The notes beneath the pieces are model-generated. The model was not told the DNA's origin, did not search any database, and saw nothing but the letters and a program-made list of their open reading frames with translations. A stretch of 64,000 nt of DNA from Salvator merianae (Eukaryota > Chordata > Lepidosauria > Squamata > Teiidae), in contig QVOM02000116.1 of the NCBI GenBank assembly GCA_003586115.2, positions 32,093,062-32,157,061 on the forward strand. Reading direction: 5' to 3'. The position numbers and the translations under genes are program-made. Below are positions 43,461 through 56,465 of this stretch, one piece after another; within the stretch, counting starts at the first letter, position 1, and every line of letters starts with the position of its first letter.

Positions 43461-46400
43461 AGAAGCACCATTTTGGTGGAGACTCTCTTAGACAATGCAG
43501 TCGCTGACATCTTACATTTGTAAAATTTGTTTTTATATCTGCATCCAGCAGCAACTGACACAGTGGAGTTTTGGCAAGAGTTTTAAATGTAAGGATAAAG
43601 AAGGAAAGGAGAGAACCTGTACCTCTCCTGCTTCCAAAGAGTTGATCAGCCCAGGGAGATCAACTATATAGTGGAGATATATATAGATCAACCTATAGTG
43701 GAGGTAGCAAATACTGTTTTGTTGCATATGACATGCCATGGAGAAGGGTAGAGTTCAGAACTGCCAAGACAGTTTGCACGAACTTTTGTGCTTTAGGAAA
43801 AGTTTACACATCACCTTTGTTTCAAGGAACAAGAAATCACCTGCAACAGTATCAGAAAGTAGGCAACAGTATCAGAAATATAAATTAATAATTTAAGTCT
43901 TCACTTTTTTTTTTTTAATAAGGAAGACCTTGTAGCTCAGGGACATTATGAGCAAAAAAATTATTAGGATAGATTTTAGCATCATCAGGTAAGACTAGTG
44001 AAGGTTCCTACTTAATGCCTTTATTAGCTGCCACCGTTTATGTACTGAGCTGGGTGGACCTTTAATATAGATCAAGGCAGTTTCCCGAGTTTATACATTT
44101 AAGAATAGAAACTTATTCTGAATAATAGGAAGGGCAATGAAGTGAAGACATTTTAAATACTGTTCTATCACTTATTTATCTGTAAGTTATCCTGAGTGCT
44201 ACAAGGTGTTACAGTGGTGTATAAGCCTGGCTAATAAGAATACCAATAATATTTACTTCCAACAGGAAGCAACGATGATGCTCTTGCTTGCACAGATAGT
44301 CACCATTGCAATAAGGGTCTATTTTCCCTTCAGTGAGTCCTATCCAAGACTACTATAGAGTAACCTTCTCTGTGAATGCTAAAATCACAGTATCCACCAG
44401 GAAATGAAGTTCTGGGATAAAACAGAAGCACTTTCTTTGCTACAATGGAAATGTTCTGTACAGTTGATAGGAAGCTGTATTCAGGACTTCAGTAATCATT
44501 AGGCATAAATGGCTTAAAACGTAGAGCCCCTTGCCATTTTTAAGGACTTCCTGGACAACCTGGGAGTGGTGGTGGCCAAACCACAGCCAGCAGTCAGATT
44601 CTGGGCTGCAGACTGTTCAAGGAAGTACAAAGGTACCTGCCCTGGTGCTTAGACCTTGAGTCAAGATTTTCCTGAAAGGCCAGAAAAGGCCCATGGGTGG
44701 GGTGAATGGTAATTCACAACCAAGGGAGGGGCCAAACCAGTGAACTGCTGCAGTTCTGATAGTCATCACATTGCTTCAGCTGCTTTAGGAGTTACTGACA
44801 GTCAGTTATGCTGAAGTAGTGACAGAATTAGCCATGCAACTCCATCTATAGTCCAAAATCAAAGCCACCACAAGTATGAGTCTAGTGGTGACCTGAGCCC
44901 TAAAGCAGCAGCACTGGCACCCAAGTACAAGGTCAGCAGAATTCCCAAGCCTCTGCCATACATACTGCTCACAATTTCCAAAATGTTCTTATTATGTGCC
45001 TCACACTGCATAATGACTAGCAGCAGCAGCAGCATCACACTATTTAACTATAGTACTCTGCAACTGGGCTGGATGTGCCTTTGTTTAAATCCATGCAGTT
45101 CTAACATGACCACTTATGGTTGACTTCTCATTCATCCAGTGCAGGGATTAAGGTTCAAACTACAACTCTTATCAGTCCTTACCCTTCAACATCCTGGCAA
45201 GGCTGATAGAAATTTTAGTACAAACCATCTAGAGGGCACCATTTTAACGGAGGCTGGTTTACTTATTAAAACCTCCAAGAGAAGGAAAGAAATTGCCAGT
45301 GAGTTTTTGGGATGAACACTATGTTGAACAGGAAAATCAGTCATTTTTAACAGATCAGAAAAAGCATGCAAGCAAGGAGCAATGAAAAGGATAGGTAGAC
45401 CAAATTTCATCAAATCTAAAATTGCCAAGTTACCACAGTAGAAAGTGACCCTTCAAACACAAGCAAATGGCAAAATTATTCATTGTAAGAGTAATTTCAC
45501 TCATCTATAAAGACTAAACTACAGTTCCTAACAAACAAAGTAATAAATTGGCTGGTATTTTAAGCTTGTCAAGAAAATAATTCAGTAAGACCTTTTGCGG
45601 ATTCTCATAATTCAAGTTTATTTGCAGCTCTGAAAGAAAGGACAAGGTATTTAGATAATAAAGCCAGGAATGCAGGTCTAGCAAACAAATCAAAGGTAAG
45701 CAAGTAGCAGACACTTGCATCTGAGACATGCTTGAAAATCCTGCCTTTTCATGAACGCAGCATCAATGCTAAGCTGTAGGCCAGATTCTGCCACAATCTT
45801 TCAAAACCAACACTTAATCAAACAAGTTTTTTCCCCTAGGTTTGCCCTTAAACTTGTTGAAAGTTTCAGAGTGATGAAACAACTGAGCTCTGGTGAAATT
45901 TACTATAACTAGAACTTGATGAAAAAAATAGCAAAGCTTTGTTTATTTATGTGGCTTACTAGTATGAACTGAACAAATAGATTAGACATTCTGAAGCTAG
46001 AGGGACACTAAATTTGTAGGCAAAGAACCAGCTCTCCAAAAGAGGAGGAAAAGGACAGTTAGGTGTTATTCCTAGAACAAGAGAAGAAATGAGCTACTAG
46101 TCACATATACTCCTCTCTGCCATTTACACTGTAAAGAAACACACTTGTTCCTAGAGAATTCCTGTGCCTTTCAGAGACCTAGAAAAGTGGTGTTCCATTG
46201 CATCTACCAGAGCATGGAGGCTGATAAGGGCAATAAGAATAGCCAAAGGATTGTGGTGAGGGGAGCCATACTTTCATCTGACCTCTTCCTTCTCACTTTT
46301 TTTCCTGAACAGGATTAGAGAATATCTGAAGAAGGCTAAAATGAGAATGTGAACGAATACTTAGGTGTACAGAAGCAGGCTCATCAAGACTTAAGCAGCT

Positions 46401-47670
46401 TCTGGACTAATAATAAAGCTCAGAGAACCTTCAAATGCAAACACTGCTGAGCAAGTGGCAGAATGAGTTCTGCTATGAACCAGGTTAACATAGAATTGGT
46501 TCAGGAGGCAATACAGTGCTGCTGAATTTTGCTTTCTAAAAAGAAAACAGCCCTTATAAAACAGACCTACATCACATGGAGAAATATGGATAATCTAACA
46601 CCCTGTTTCCCACTGACACTGTCCATGTTCTAATAAAAATACACCTAAGGGATAACATATAGGACAGACTTAATTAGTAGGGGACAAAACTGTAGAATTT
46701 TGGAGAACATCTGGATTATGAACAAGCAGAAGTACTTTTATGCTAACAGAGGGCAAGTTTTAATCCGGTCCAACATTTTCACTATGATGGCTGGGTTTTT
46801 CTGCATCAGGCACTACAGTGTTATGTTTTCTTCTAGGTCAAAATATGATATCCAAATATAGGGTCTATCCAAATCAGAAACAAATTCCTTCTGAATTCTT
46901 TTAATTATTTAGGCAGCCTAGCTAGGTATAAATATCTTTGATAAATACAGCTTTTCTGTAAGAAATGGCTCCAGTGAATGAGGAAGAAAATTCACCTGTC
47001 ATTCACCCATATAATATATAGATATCCAAATAATAGCAGCTTCAGTTCTCTACCATACAGAGATATGTAAATTTCTACACAGTTTAAACTCTGAACTGGC
47101 TTGCCTTTTAGTTCTCAAGAGATTTCCCTGGCAGCATAACAAGCTGAAAAACAAAATATGAATGACAAGTGTACATACTTAGCTGATGGAGAACAGAGTG
47201 AGAAAAGTAACCATATTAATCTCTTTCTTCCCAGTAACTGTGCAACTTCCAGGCAGAAATATTGATTCTGACCTAGTATACAGCAACATGGATTGATAAT
47301 CAGAGTTCCAAACAGAAATCTGATTTTTTTTTATATATATAAATTCTATTTCTCTCTCTCTCTTTTAATTTGGGATTGCTTTTAAAAAAAAATAGCAACT
47401 AAAGATTTTTGGTTTCATGTCTTTTACATGATCAAAACTAAAACTAACAGCATAAAATATTACTATAATTAAAAGTATCACTTTTCTTTAAAAGTTCTAA
47501 ATGATTTGAAAAAAGTTAAAATAGAAGATTCAAAAATAAGACATACAATCCTTCACACATTCCAAATAAAATGCTTGGAACCCAGAGACCCATGTTGGAG
47601 AAGAAAGCAAAAAGTCTTGTGACTACTTAAATAATGGCTTTTTAAAAACATTTTATACCATTTCTTGGAA
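43461..47670. other. AT-rich, no gene recognised
   Basis: An L2-like tail may be present at 44163-44250 (GTAAGTTATCCTGAGTGC ... GGTGTATAAGCC). There is an (AGC)4 run at about 45020, a T11 run at about 43908 and a (TC)n run at 47349-47364. 44560-44720 has palindromic GC-rich words and a GAAAAGGCCCATG end, possibly a worn MITE relic. Nothing here supports an exon. Confidence 0.35.
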
Positions 47671-47868
47671 GCGGTTGTAGCTCAGTGGTAGAGCAAACTG
47701 CCTGGAAAGCAGAGAGCTGCCAGTTCAATCCCCAGCCTCTCCCCAGAAGTAGGCAATGGCAACCACTTCTGTAACTCTGCCAAGAAAACTGCCTAGAGAT
47801 GCCCAAGGAGGTGTCCATTCAGTCAGCCAAGAGTTGGCCACAACTTGGTGGTATCCAACAACAACTGC
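47671..47868 (+). repeat. tRNA-derived SINE, intact head
   Basis: The head GCGGTTGTAGCTCAGTGG carries the A box TAGCTCAGTGGTAGAGC (47678-47694), and the B box GTTCAATCCC is at 47723-47732. Together they give an RNA polymerase III promoter of the tRNA type. The head resembles tRNA-Ala. The body includes AGTAGGCAATGGCAACCAC, GCCAAGAAAACTGCC and CAAGAGTTGGCCACAACTTGG, ending in CCAACAACAACTGC. This is the common squamate SINE with a CAA-rich tail. The tRNA acceptor stem is not kept, so it is not a tRNA gene. Confidence 0.85.
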
Positions 47869-47885
47869 AACACTATTTCTTATCA

Positions 47886-48053
47886 GGAGTGGTTGTAACT
47901 CAGTGGTAGGTTTCATTCTCAGTCTTTTCCCTGAAGTAGACAACTGGAAACTATTTCTGTATCTTGGCCAAGAAAACCACATAGTGGTGCCCATGGGAAT
48001 AACCATTTAGCCAACCAAGAGTCACACCCAACTCGATCATACCCAACAACAAG
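47886..48053 (+). repeat. tRNA-derived SINE, second copy with internal deletion
   Basis: The head GGTTGTAACTCAGTGGTAGG is joined almost directly to TTTCATTCTCAG. Compared with the copy just upstream, about 30 bases between the A and B boxes are missing and the B box is mutated. The body (AAGTAGACAACTGGAAAC, GGCCAAGAAAACCAC, CCAAGAGTCACACCCAACTC) and the CCCAACAACAAGG tail follow the same order. Only 17 bases separate the two copies. Confidence 0.8.
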
Positions 48054-48585
48054 GGCATCTTCTTTAAAAAAAATCAAGCAGGATACAGGGTAATTTTAAA
48101 AAAAGCTCAAAGAAAAGTTGAAAATAATATGGAAAGCAATATTAAAAACTACAGATATGCAAAGGTTCAGGCAACCAACTCAAACTAAATGCACTTACCA
48201 GGTTTTCCCTGTTCAAAAAGTGCAGGGAAAGGGAAACTACTGAAATCCAATGGACAAAAAAGTCCCTGCAACCAATATCTGCCAATGCTAGGTGGCATAA
48301 TAAACAACTGAAACTGAGGCAAGAATCCAAATCAGTTTGGTGCCCTAAACTGACCCAGATAGGACTAGCCAAGTTGATTCAGATCCTTGTTTCAAGCAGT
48401 GCCCACTTATAGTACTAACTACCACTGGCAGGAATTGGTTGCAGGGACTTTCTTCTCCATATGGAGAATAGTGGTTTCACCTTACCCACACTTCCTGAAA
48501 GGAGAAAACTCTTGCTAAGTGTGTTTATTTCTTGCACGCTCTGATTTAAACAATAAACAGTGATTGGGAATGCAGGATTCACTAA
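48054..48585. other. No feature recognised
   Basis: AT-rich, with open frames below 80 codons and no repeat end visible. Confidence 0.35.
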
Positions 48586-48848
48586 ATCATCCCAGATAGA
48601 TGTCCATCCAGCCTCTCCTTGACGATCTCCAACAAAGGAGAACTCACCACCTCCCGTGGCAACCTAATCTATTGACTGATCGCTCTTACTGTCAGAAAGT
48701 TTTTTCTAATATTTAGTCTGTATCTACTCCCTTAAAGTTTCATCCCATTGTTTCTAGTCCTTTCTTCCTATGTAGGTGAGAATAGGGCCAATCCCTCTGC
48801 ACTGTGACAGCCCTTCAGATACTTGATAACAAGTCTTAAGTGAAACGA
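48586..48848 (-). mobile_element. CR1-clade LINE, antisense 3'-UTR block
   Basis: CATCCAGCCTCTCCTTGACG, ACTCACCACCTCCCGTGGC, GATCGCTCTTACTGTCAGAA, CCCATTGTTTCTAGTCC and GACAGCCCTTCAGATACTTG are the reverse complement of the CR1 region upstream of its terminal block. They correspond to the middle of the sense copy at 7615-8270. Confidence 0.75.
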
Positions 48849-49943
48849 TGAACCTTCAAAAAGCACCTAAAGGATACAACCATGGCACTTCCTGAATGTC
48901 AGAGGAGAGAACTTTGATCCTGACCTTGTAACTAATTGGCAACCAGTGCAATGAGTTGATCAGTGCTTTATGACCCAGTGAAAATGCCACTTTTTTTTTC
49001 ATGGATCAGCTGAAAATTTACACTATTTCCATTACAGTGATAAAGTGGTCAAGATAATATATTGAATCAAAAGATATGAGCAGAGCAGTTCATCTAGACA
49101 GTAGTCAGTTATGAATATTTTAATAAATATGCAAAGATGATATCCTGTCACATAAAATAGCTAGTCAGTGGTAAACCTGCAATGCATTCTCTTCTGTAAC
49201 ATCCCATCTCTTGAATAAAATAATCATGCCTATGAATATAAAAAACCTTCTATTTTTTAATATCTGCATTTTGTATCAGCCCTATTATTCATTTAGATCA
49301 CCACAGTATTTTATCCATGGATATCTACTTATTTATACATTTTACAGATTTATTTGTAATACCCATTTGGCCTTTATTTCATTTCACAGTTGTATTCTAT
49401 AATGTGAAAATGCATTGGAAAGTGATGTCTAAATTTCCTCTTATTCCCAAGATAAAGTAAAATAAAAGAATTACAGGATTGCTCAGGGAGCGTACAAAAG
49501 AAAACAGTATCCAGAACAATGCAGAATTTCCCAGTAAAACCTGCATGAATACTGGCTGAAGTGGAAACCAGCTAGCTATCAGTGTTTCATCAGTTCAGAC
49601 AGATAGATCTGCTGCAAAAATACTTAGTGAAAATGTATAGTAATACTAAACAAGCCGCAACAATCCTGTACAATATGCCAGGATAGATAGTGCATTCAGT
49701 TCCAGAGGTAAGCACTGCTTCCTCTGGTACAGACAGGATGATGAGAATTCAAACAGGTACTGTACCTTTCCCGGTAAGCAGAATGTAGCACTGGACTTCC
49801 TGAACTTGTGAAGACTAAAGCTTTGTTCATGCTGCCACCGAAGCTGCCAGTTACACTGTCTAAGGGCAATGCCTATTTTTCCACTCTAAGCAATTTCATT
49901 CTGTTTCCATTCAGTTTGCTAGGTCTACTCTGTCCCTCCCTTA
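48849..49943. other. AT-rich, no gene recognised
   Basis: A TTAAGTG..GATCCTGACCTTGTAACTAATTGGCAACCAGTGC stretch (48835-48950, quoted in part) resembles L2 antisense 3'-region words such as TTGGCAACCAGTG. It may be a small L2 fragment. The rest is unassigned. Confidence 0.35.
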
Positions 49944-50895
49944 TGCCAATTTATTTGTTTATATATTGCTTCCTTTAAAATAGAATCTTGAAGTGGTAAA
50001 CAAAAAATAAAAACAGCTAAAATTATAATAGTTATATAAAAAGATAATTAAAAGCAAGGATGGAGGAAACAAAGAAGCATTCAGTCTGGAAATGCCTTTG
50101 CAAAAAGATAGGTTTTCAATTGGCACATAAAAAGCAGGAGTGTAGGTGCTAGGTGCCCTATGAATATCAGAGGGGAGACTATTCCAGAGGGTGGGCACCA
50201 CCACAGAGAAAACCCAACTGCAGGTAGACATAAGATGACGTTCAGTGATTTGTGGTAACTGCAGCAAGACCTATCCCGAAGATATTAATGGTCTCACAGA
50301 TCTATATTGAGAGAGGCAGTAAGCTGTTCCCTAATTGTTTATCTTGTATTTCCAAGATAAAATCTTGAATCTGGCCTGGTAGCTAACTGGCAACCAATAA
50401 ATGTGCTTAAGCACAGGTGTGGTATGTGGACGGCAAGGTGTACCACTCAACAACCTGGCTGTTGCATTTTGCACTAGTTGCAACTTCCAGACCAAGTACA
50501 AGGGTAGCCCCAGATAGAATGCATTACAAACCTAACCCAAAGGTTACCAGTGCATAGACAACAGTGGTTAGGCTATTTCTGTCCAGGTATGGGTGTAGTT
50601 GGTACACCAGTCAAAGATGGTAATAGGCACTCGAGCCATAGAGGTCACTTGAGTCTCCAATGACAATGACTCAAGCAGCATCTCCGAACTATGTACCTGT
50701 ATCTTCTGCTAGAGTGCAACCCCCTTTAGAACAGACAAATTCCCAAGTATCCGAACATGAGATCTACCCATCCACAGAGTCTCTGTCCTGTCAGGATTCA
50801 ATTTTAGTTTATTGGACCTCATCCTGCCTATCACTCCATGCAAGCATTGGTTCGACAACGCATCCAAGCACTGATTCAGAATATTTGCAAAAAGG
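49944..50895 (-). mobile_element. L2-clade LINE, antisense (3' UTR and end of RT)
   Basis: From left to right it carries the reverse complement of an L2 3' end (TTTGTTTATATATTGCTTCC), the 3'-UTR block (GGGGAGACTATTCCAGAGG, GGCAACCAATAAATGTGC, CATTTTGCACTAGTTGC, AGAATGCATTACAAACC) and then coding sequence. On the minus strand at about 50821-50778 it encodes SNKLKLNPDRTETLWMG, matching the (K)LNP-x-KTE-x-LW block downstream of the catalytic motif in L2 reverse transcriptases. The catalytic YADD region is beyond the truncation. Stops interrupt the frame. Confidence 0.8.
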
Positions 50896-52371
50896 TATCT
50901 CCATTACAGACTTAATGTAAAGCAGCTTATTTTGCTATGTAGATAGATTTTTTTTTACATCCAACATGCATTGTACATCATTTTTATATTTTTGTGCATC
51001 CTAAAAACAAACTCTGCAATTTGCACAATATTCAATTCTATTTTGGATTATGCACGATTCATTTTAGCATTCAATTAAGACAGATTTTTCCAATTTCCCT
51101 GCATTACCATTGGATGTTATTTGGCTGCCAAATTATGATTTGGAATTTTCTCCCAGGCTAGCAGTTCACTACTTGTGCTCTAATTCATAGTTTGCTTGGT
51201 GCTGGTTGCACAATTTACAAGGTGCAGTGTCTGGAATTTTGGCAAATCATTAATCTGCGTCCTAACCAAAAATTTAGGAATCTATGTAGTATCTTCTCAG
51301 AACAGGTCTAATTCAAAAGTGTGTTGTTATTTGCAACTGTTTTATATTATTACTCATACAACTACTATTGCTGCTATTTAATTACAGGCAAAGATAAACA
51401 ACTTTTTGGAAAATGATTATTTCAAAAGGCAGTAAAATAAGCCTCAATGTCATAGCCTAAGTGTAAAAAAATAAACAAATGAAATCAGGATTTTCAAATA
51501 ATCCCTTCATTTCTTCACGCAGTTTTCTATGTATAGTAAATTTCTTTCCTTAATTGTTTTCCCTTTAGTGAGGAAACGGCAGGAAAGTTAGTAGGAAAAT
51601 AGAGAAGCATGCAGTACAAATGACTTATAAAATTAATTAATTGATTAAATATATAGCACACCTAAGTAAGGTGGGAAAACAGAAGTGGTCCTCTAGGCTG
51701 GAGAAATTACAAGCTGGCACAGTAGAACACGACTGCATTCTTGACAACAAAATTCACAGACAGCTTTCTTCAAGGAGAGTAAATATAAGTAATGCTGAAT
51801 GTCTTAGAGTGCAGGCTTATTAGCGCACACTGTCACTCAAATCTCATTACTATCAAAGGCTCTTAGACTTTGAGCACAAGTCAGAACTTCTTGCTAGAAC
51901 AAATGTTAGCAGCAATAGCAGCAGCAGCAGCGGATTGCCTCTCCAACCTGTATTACAAAGCTGCTTACTGGTACTCTGATGCTCTGTCTGAACACAAACC
52001 ATGTCATATCTGATACACAACACTACCTATGATAATATGGGACCTCCCACAGTCTTGCTTCAGCAGCTGTTATCTAGTACAGTTAATTCTGAAAGTCACA
52101 GTAACTGCATTAGTATCACTTCGCATGTGAAATATGATAAAACTGAGGAATGAACTCAACAAGATCAGTCTCTCAGAAACAAAACATGTTGATCCAAAAC
52201 TTGAGGAGAATCAGGTAAACTAATGGAGATCTATGCAAGCCAAGAGCTTCCCCAAATACATTAACACTGAGTAATTCATTTCCTAGACTTTTCCAAAGTA
52301 TTACGAAATGCTGCCCAGAATGTTCTGCGTGCTCTTTAGAAGCATGGGTTCGGCTTCATCAAGCTTACTAA
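50896..52371. other. AT-rich; one CAG microsatellite
   Basis: (CAG)n is at about 51915-51930 (AGCAATAGCAGCAGCAGCAG). No gene or repeat family was recognised otherwise. Confidence 0.4.
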
Positions 52372-52832
52372 ACAAATATTTATTTTATTTTATTTATTTA
52401 TTTGCATTTTTATCCCGACCTATACCTGAATGTCTCAGGGTGGGTTACAACAATTACAACAACAACAACAACAACACAAAAGGCACACAATAAAACAGTA
52501 GCCTGAAAGTAAGGAGGGAAAACTGTACCTTAGCCAAAGGCAAGGGTAAACAGGTGTGTCTTTATTGCTCTCTTAAAGCTGCAAAGTGAAGAGTCTTAAT
52601 GCACCTCAGGAGGAAGTGTGTTCCACAGTCTTGGGGCCACTACTGAAAAGCCCCTATCCTGGGTGCCCACCCCTTTAACTACTGAAGGCGGTGGTACAAC
52701 CAGGAAGGCCTTAAGGCACAGGCAGGTTGATATGGGAGAAAATGCTCCTTTAGGTATTTGGGGCCCAAGACATTTAGGGTCTTATAGGTTAAGGTTAACA
52801 CCTTGAATTGGGCTCAGTAGCAAATTTGTAGC
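52372..52832 (-). mobile_element. L2-clade LINE 3' region, antisense
   Basis: It opens with (TTTA)n (52374-52404), then TTTTTATCCCGACCTATACC, a (CAA)n run (52449-52476) and the same ordered block as 14997-15415 (GTGTGTCTTTATTGC, AATGCACCTCAGGAGG, GGTCTTATAGGTTAAGG, ACCTTGAATTGGGCTCAG). Both copies stop at the same GTAGCAAATT(G/T)GTA position, which may be a shared 5' truncation point or the edge of a subfamily. Confidence 0.75.
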
Positions 52833-54269
52833 TATGTTTCATTATCATTATCATTTTCAAGAATATATAAATAAAACTTCCAATGGCAATAGTAAATACA
52901 ATATATTACTGCCTGAAACACAGCTTTAAACGGTCCTTTACAGGCTACTTTCTGGTTCTATTAAGATGCTACTTGTTTCTTTGATTTATCTAATAATAAA
53001 ATTTTGATGACTGGGTAAGTCTTATAAAATTGCTCTTTTGCCAACCCTACAGATTAATAAGTCTGAAGAATTGAAACTGTCAGGAATTCATGTGCTAAAG
53101 GTGAAATCACTCCCAAACATGAATTACGTCTTCCATAAAACACAAAGTAAAACGGAGGTTCATTTGGCAATATTATTTTGCATCCATTTGTTCAATCCAG
53201 TTTATATTTCTGTTCATCATTGTTAAGCTCTGCATACCTCTTCTTTGCTTAGTGCTAACATTAAGGTAAATCCTACTCTGGGATGGTAAGGAAATGCTGT
53301 AATGAAAATGACATTCAGGAGTTAGTTAGAAATCAAGTCAGGGGTGAGGGACGAGCGTTATTTTTAGATCAAGAAGTTTGCTGCTGAAAAGTGAATCATG
53401 TCAACATTTTCCCCCCTAAAGATAAATTGCAGCATGAATTTGCAATCCAATGGGTTGCAAAAAGAATTCTGCTTATAAAGCCCTTGCTTATCAATAACCC
53501 ATTCCTGAATCCAAGCAAAATTACTGGAATTGGAGGGGAGGAGGAGGGGAATAAGAAGTGTTTTAACAATCCACAAATAAGATGCACAAATAGCCTATTT
53601 CAATGACAAAAATGTCAAATTGCAGCTCACACAGTACACATAATGCACACTAGAATAAGCCTTCAATCTATTCTAGAAGGCAATATAAAATGTTTTATTT
53701 CAACCCTGTTCAAAGTACTCTGACATCATCTATTCCAATTTGTATGCAGGGTTAAGTCACACTAGATCCTTGCTAATGCAAGGGGTCAAACAACTCCTTT
53801 CTTATTAGTTTTTCCTTTTCTGTATTATGCGCTTACTCACTTTTGAGCTACAACACACGGATCTTTCTCAAATGTCAAGGTGAGGTGAGGCAGTTCAGGT
53901 GCTTGATTGTTGCCTTGAGGCAGTGATTTGCAGGATATGGACTAATAAACTGAAACTGACAAGCTACAGGTTCTGTTTGTCATGGGGTCTCAAGTCCATG
54001 AACTTAAGTGCCACCTAGTTCTGGATGAGGATACAACGGAGGCTGCAGAATAAGCCCTTTTTTCAATCTTTACTGACACACAATAGGCACTCTCTTGTAT
54101 GTTCTGACAACTTCATGGGAGTAGTAACATCCCTTTCATTCCAGTTGTCTCCTGACCTGTTTTACCATTTGGAGCTCCTCAGAAAACCTAGCAGCTCCTC
54201 AGACTCTTCAGTATTGGAGAGAACACTCAAGAGCACTAATACCAAGGGCCAGTAACAGGATCACTGGCT
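52833..54269. other. AT-rich, mostly unassigned
   Basis: From about 53870 onward composition becomes mixed. The CTGACCTGTTTTACCATTTGG region (split here as CTGACCTG and TTTTACC) may already belong to the antisense LINE that follows. Otherwise nothing recognised. Confidence 0.35.
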
Positions 54270-55345
54270 CCAGCTTCTGTAAATTCCTCCAAAGAAATTC
54301 ATCACATTCCATAAGTCTTCAGGGGAAGACCATCTTAACAGGTCCCTACCCATGCAGGAGAGATAAGCTCTTACAATACTAAACTAAGGTTGTCTGATCA
54401 TGGGATAATATTAACTCCCCTATATTCAGACACACACAGCCGTATCGACTAAAGCAATGACCAAATCAAGAGTATGTTCTGCTCCGTGCATTGAACCAGC
54501 AACCAAGTAAAACTGTCACGGAGTCTAAGAAGCCTTGAGCTGTCCTGGAAAAGCACTATCAACATGGATGATGAAGTCCTAAAGACTATCATTTTGGAAT
54601 TCTCCAGCACTACAGCACATTTCCATCACCTTGGTCAGAGAAGTTGTTAGGTAGCAGGGTGTGTGATACATCATCAACATCCTCAATCTCTCCTACTGAC
54701 TCAGTGCTCCAGCTTAAGAATTGCCCAGAAACCTTTCTGTTAGGTAGCTGAAAGGGTGAGTGCAGCTGTCAGTGCTACCAGCTTCTTAGGTCTCAGAAAC
54801 CACATACTTAAAATGAGAGCAGCTGGAGGTTTTGAAGAGATCCTCATGGGTTTTCTGGCCTATATGACACCCACTACATGCCCCAGGACTTGGACTAGTG
54901 AAGGACAGAGGCAGGCTTGCATTAGCTGTCTTGTGCAAACAAACCCAGCTTGATCAACCTGTTGGAGAATTGCATTAGACTTTAAAATAGAGGTTGGTTC
55001 ACAAGCAAGTGAATCCTTACTGGGTTCAATGAGTTGGCTCAACAAGGTCTCATGAAAGTATGCTTCTATGATTTCTTCCCGTTACTTTTGCAATGGCAAA
55101 AATGCCACAGTAGCTGCAGTAAAAGGCCATGGAGACATTTTAGGGCCACTCTGAAGCACGTTTATTTACCACACCATTCATTTATGGCAGCTGCAAAAGG
55201 TGCCCATGCCCTCTGATACAGGTGAGCTGTATTCAGGCTGGATGGGCACCTCAAGAAGTCTCTCATGCCACCTCAGTGATGCCAGGGCTTGGCTCAGTAT
55301 CAGCCAAGCCCTCAATGTGGGGCTTATGCACATTTCTGCTTTGGT
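54270..55345 (-). mobile_element. Probable L2/CR1-group LINE, antisense endonuclease region
   Basis: The order of words resembles the reverse complement of the endonuclease region of reptile L2-group LINEs. These include CAAATCAAGAGTATGTTCTG with TCCGTGCATTGAACC (54464 onward), TCACGGAGTCTAAGAAGCC, a CATGGATGATGAAGTCCTAA segment where consensus copies read like CACGTTGAAGTCTCC, and later AGAGCAGCTGGAGGTTTTG. No protein frame longer than about 60 codons survives. The call rests on overall pattern only, and a protein-level comparison is needed. Confidence 0.4.
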
Positions 55346-56465
55346 CCTAGCTACATCTCTCATCCACTAACATGGGGGGGGGGGGATCTTTTTTAAAAAG
55401 AGAAAATATTGAAGAACATAAAGTAGATACAATTTATCTTACTTTTATTTGCTTTGTCATCTAAAAAAACTATTCTATTACGAAGTAGCATTTGAAGAAA
55501 GCACATTTTATATTATTAATGCTTATAAGATTCAAATATCTGTGCGTGGAAATGCAGGGATTTAATTTATAAATGGTATCACTGTGCTTAGCAATACATA
55601 TGTTCTCTTCTATACTGTGACATCTGTGAAGAAATCCATCTGACTTCACTGAAGTGCAAAGTTCATTGTAAAGGTCAGAAGAAAATACTACTGAATTCCA
55701 AAGTAATATTTCCAACCACTTTTATTTCTGGCACTCTGCCTTTGACTTCAGAGATATTCTGAAAAGCATGCACATTGCATAAGGTAAAAGAAAGAAACTG
55801 AACTGTGAATTGTCCAAATTACATTAAGGTTTTCACTGGATAAAAAGTTGATAAAATCTCTCCATAAACCAAGCACAACTTTTACAGGTACCTGATAGCC
55901 CTCAATAGCTAAGTAAAAAATTACTAAGGATAACATAAAAGCCTCAAACATCATCAGCTTGAAATAAGAAACTGGAGCTCAATAATAAGCCAGCATGTAA
56001 TAAAACAAGATATTACTGTATAGAGAATAGAAATAGCAGACTGTTCCACTTTATTGTAAAAATGCTGTTTTTTTTAATTTATGTCTCAAATAAAAAATAA
56101 CAACATTCACAGTAACTCATCTGATCTAGTTGTACCCAGAATGAACTGTCCAAGTATTTTTGAAGGGGTTAAGGCTCCCCCCACCATACTAAACAGCAGA
56201 ATAATGAATTTATATGAGGAAGGTTAACATTTTTCAACATTAGCTCTTTTTTCTTTGCTTTATCCACCTACGTAATCCTTTTTCCTTATTTTGGCTCTGT
56301 TTCAAGAATTTCCCCTCATCACAGTATGTTATTACCACAGATTTGCTAACATCCCTAGATACTCAGGGAAGGGTGACTTTGGGATGGGCAACCCAGGATT
56401 CCAAATCTGCTTGTGAGAGACTGCTAAAGGATTGTCCATTCTGACATTTTTCTACACCTGGAATG
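55346..56465. other. AT-rich with a G run
   Basis: A G13 run lies at 55374-55386, directly beside the end of the antisense LINE block. No gene or other repeat recognised. Confidence 0.4.

Noticed and set aside
47671..47742. tRNA gene
   Set aside because: A and B boxes are present, but the acceptor and anticodon stems do not pair properly and a SINE body and tail follow. It is a SINE head.
51915..51930. CRISPR-like or polyglutamine-coding CAG repeat
   Set aside because: It is a short microsatellite with no spacers and no surrounding coding frame. The genome is eukaryotic.
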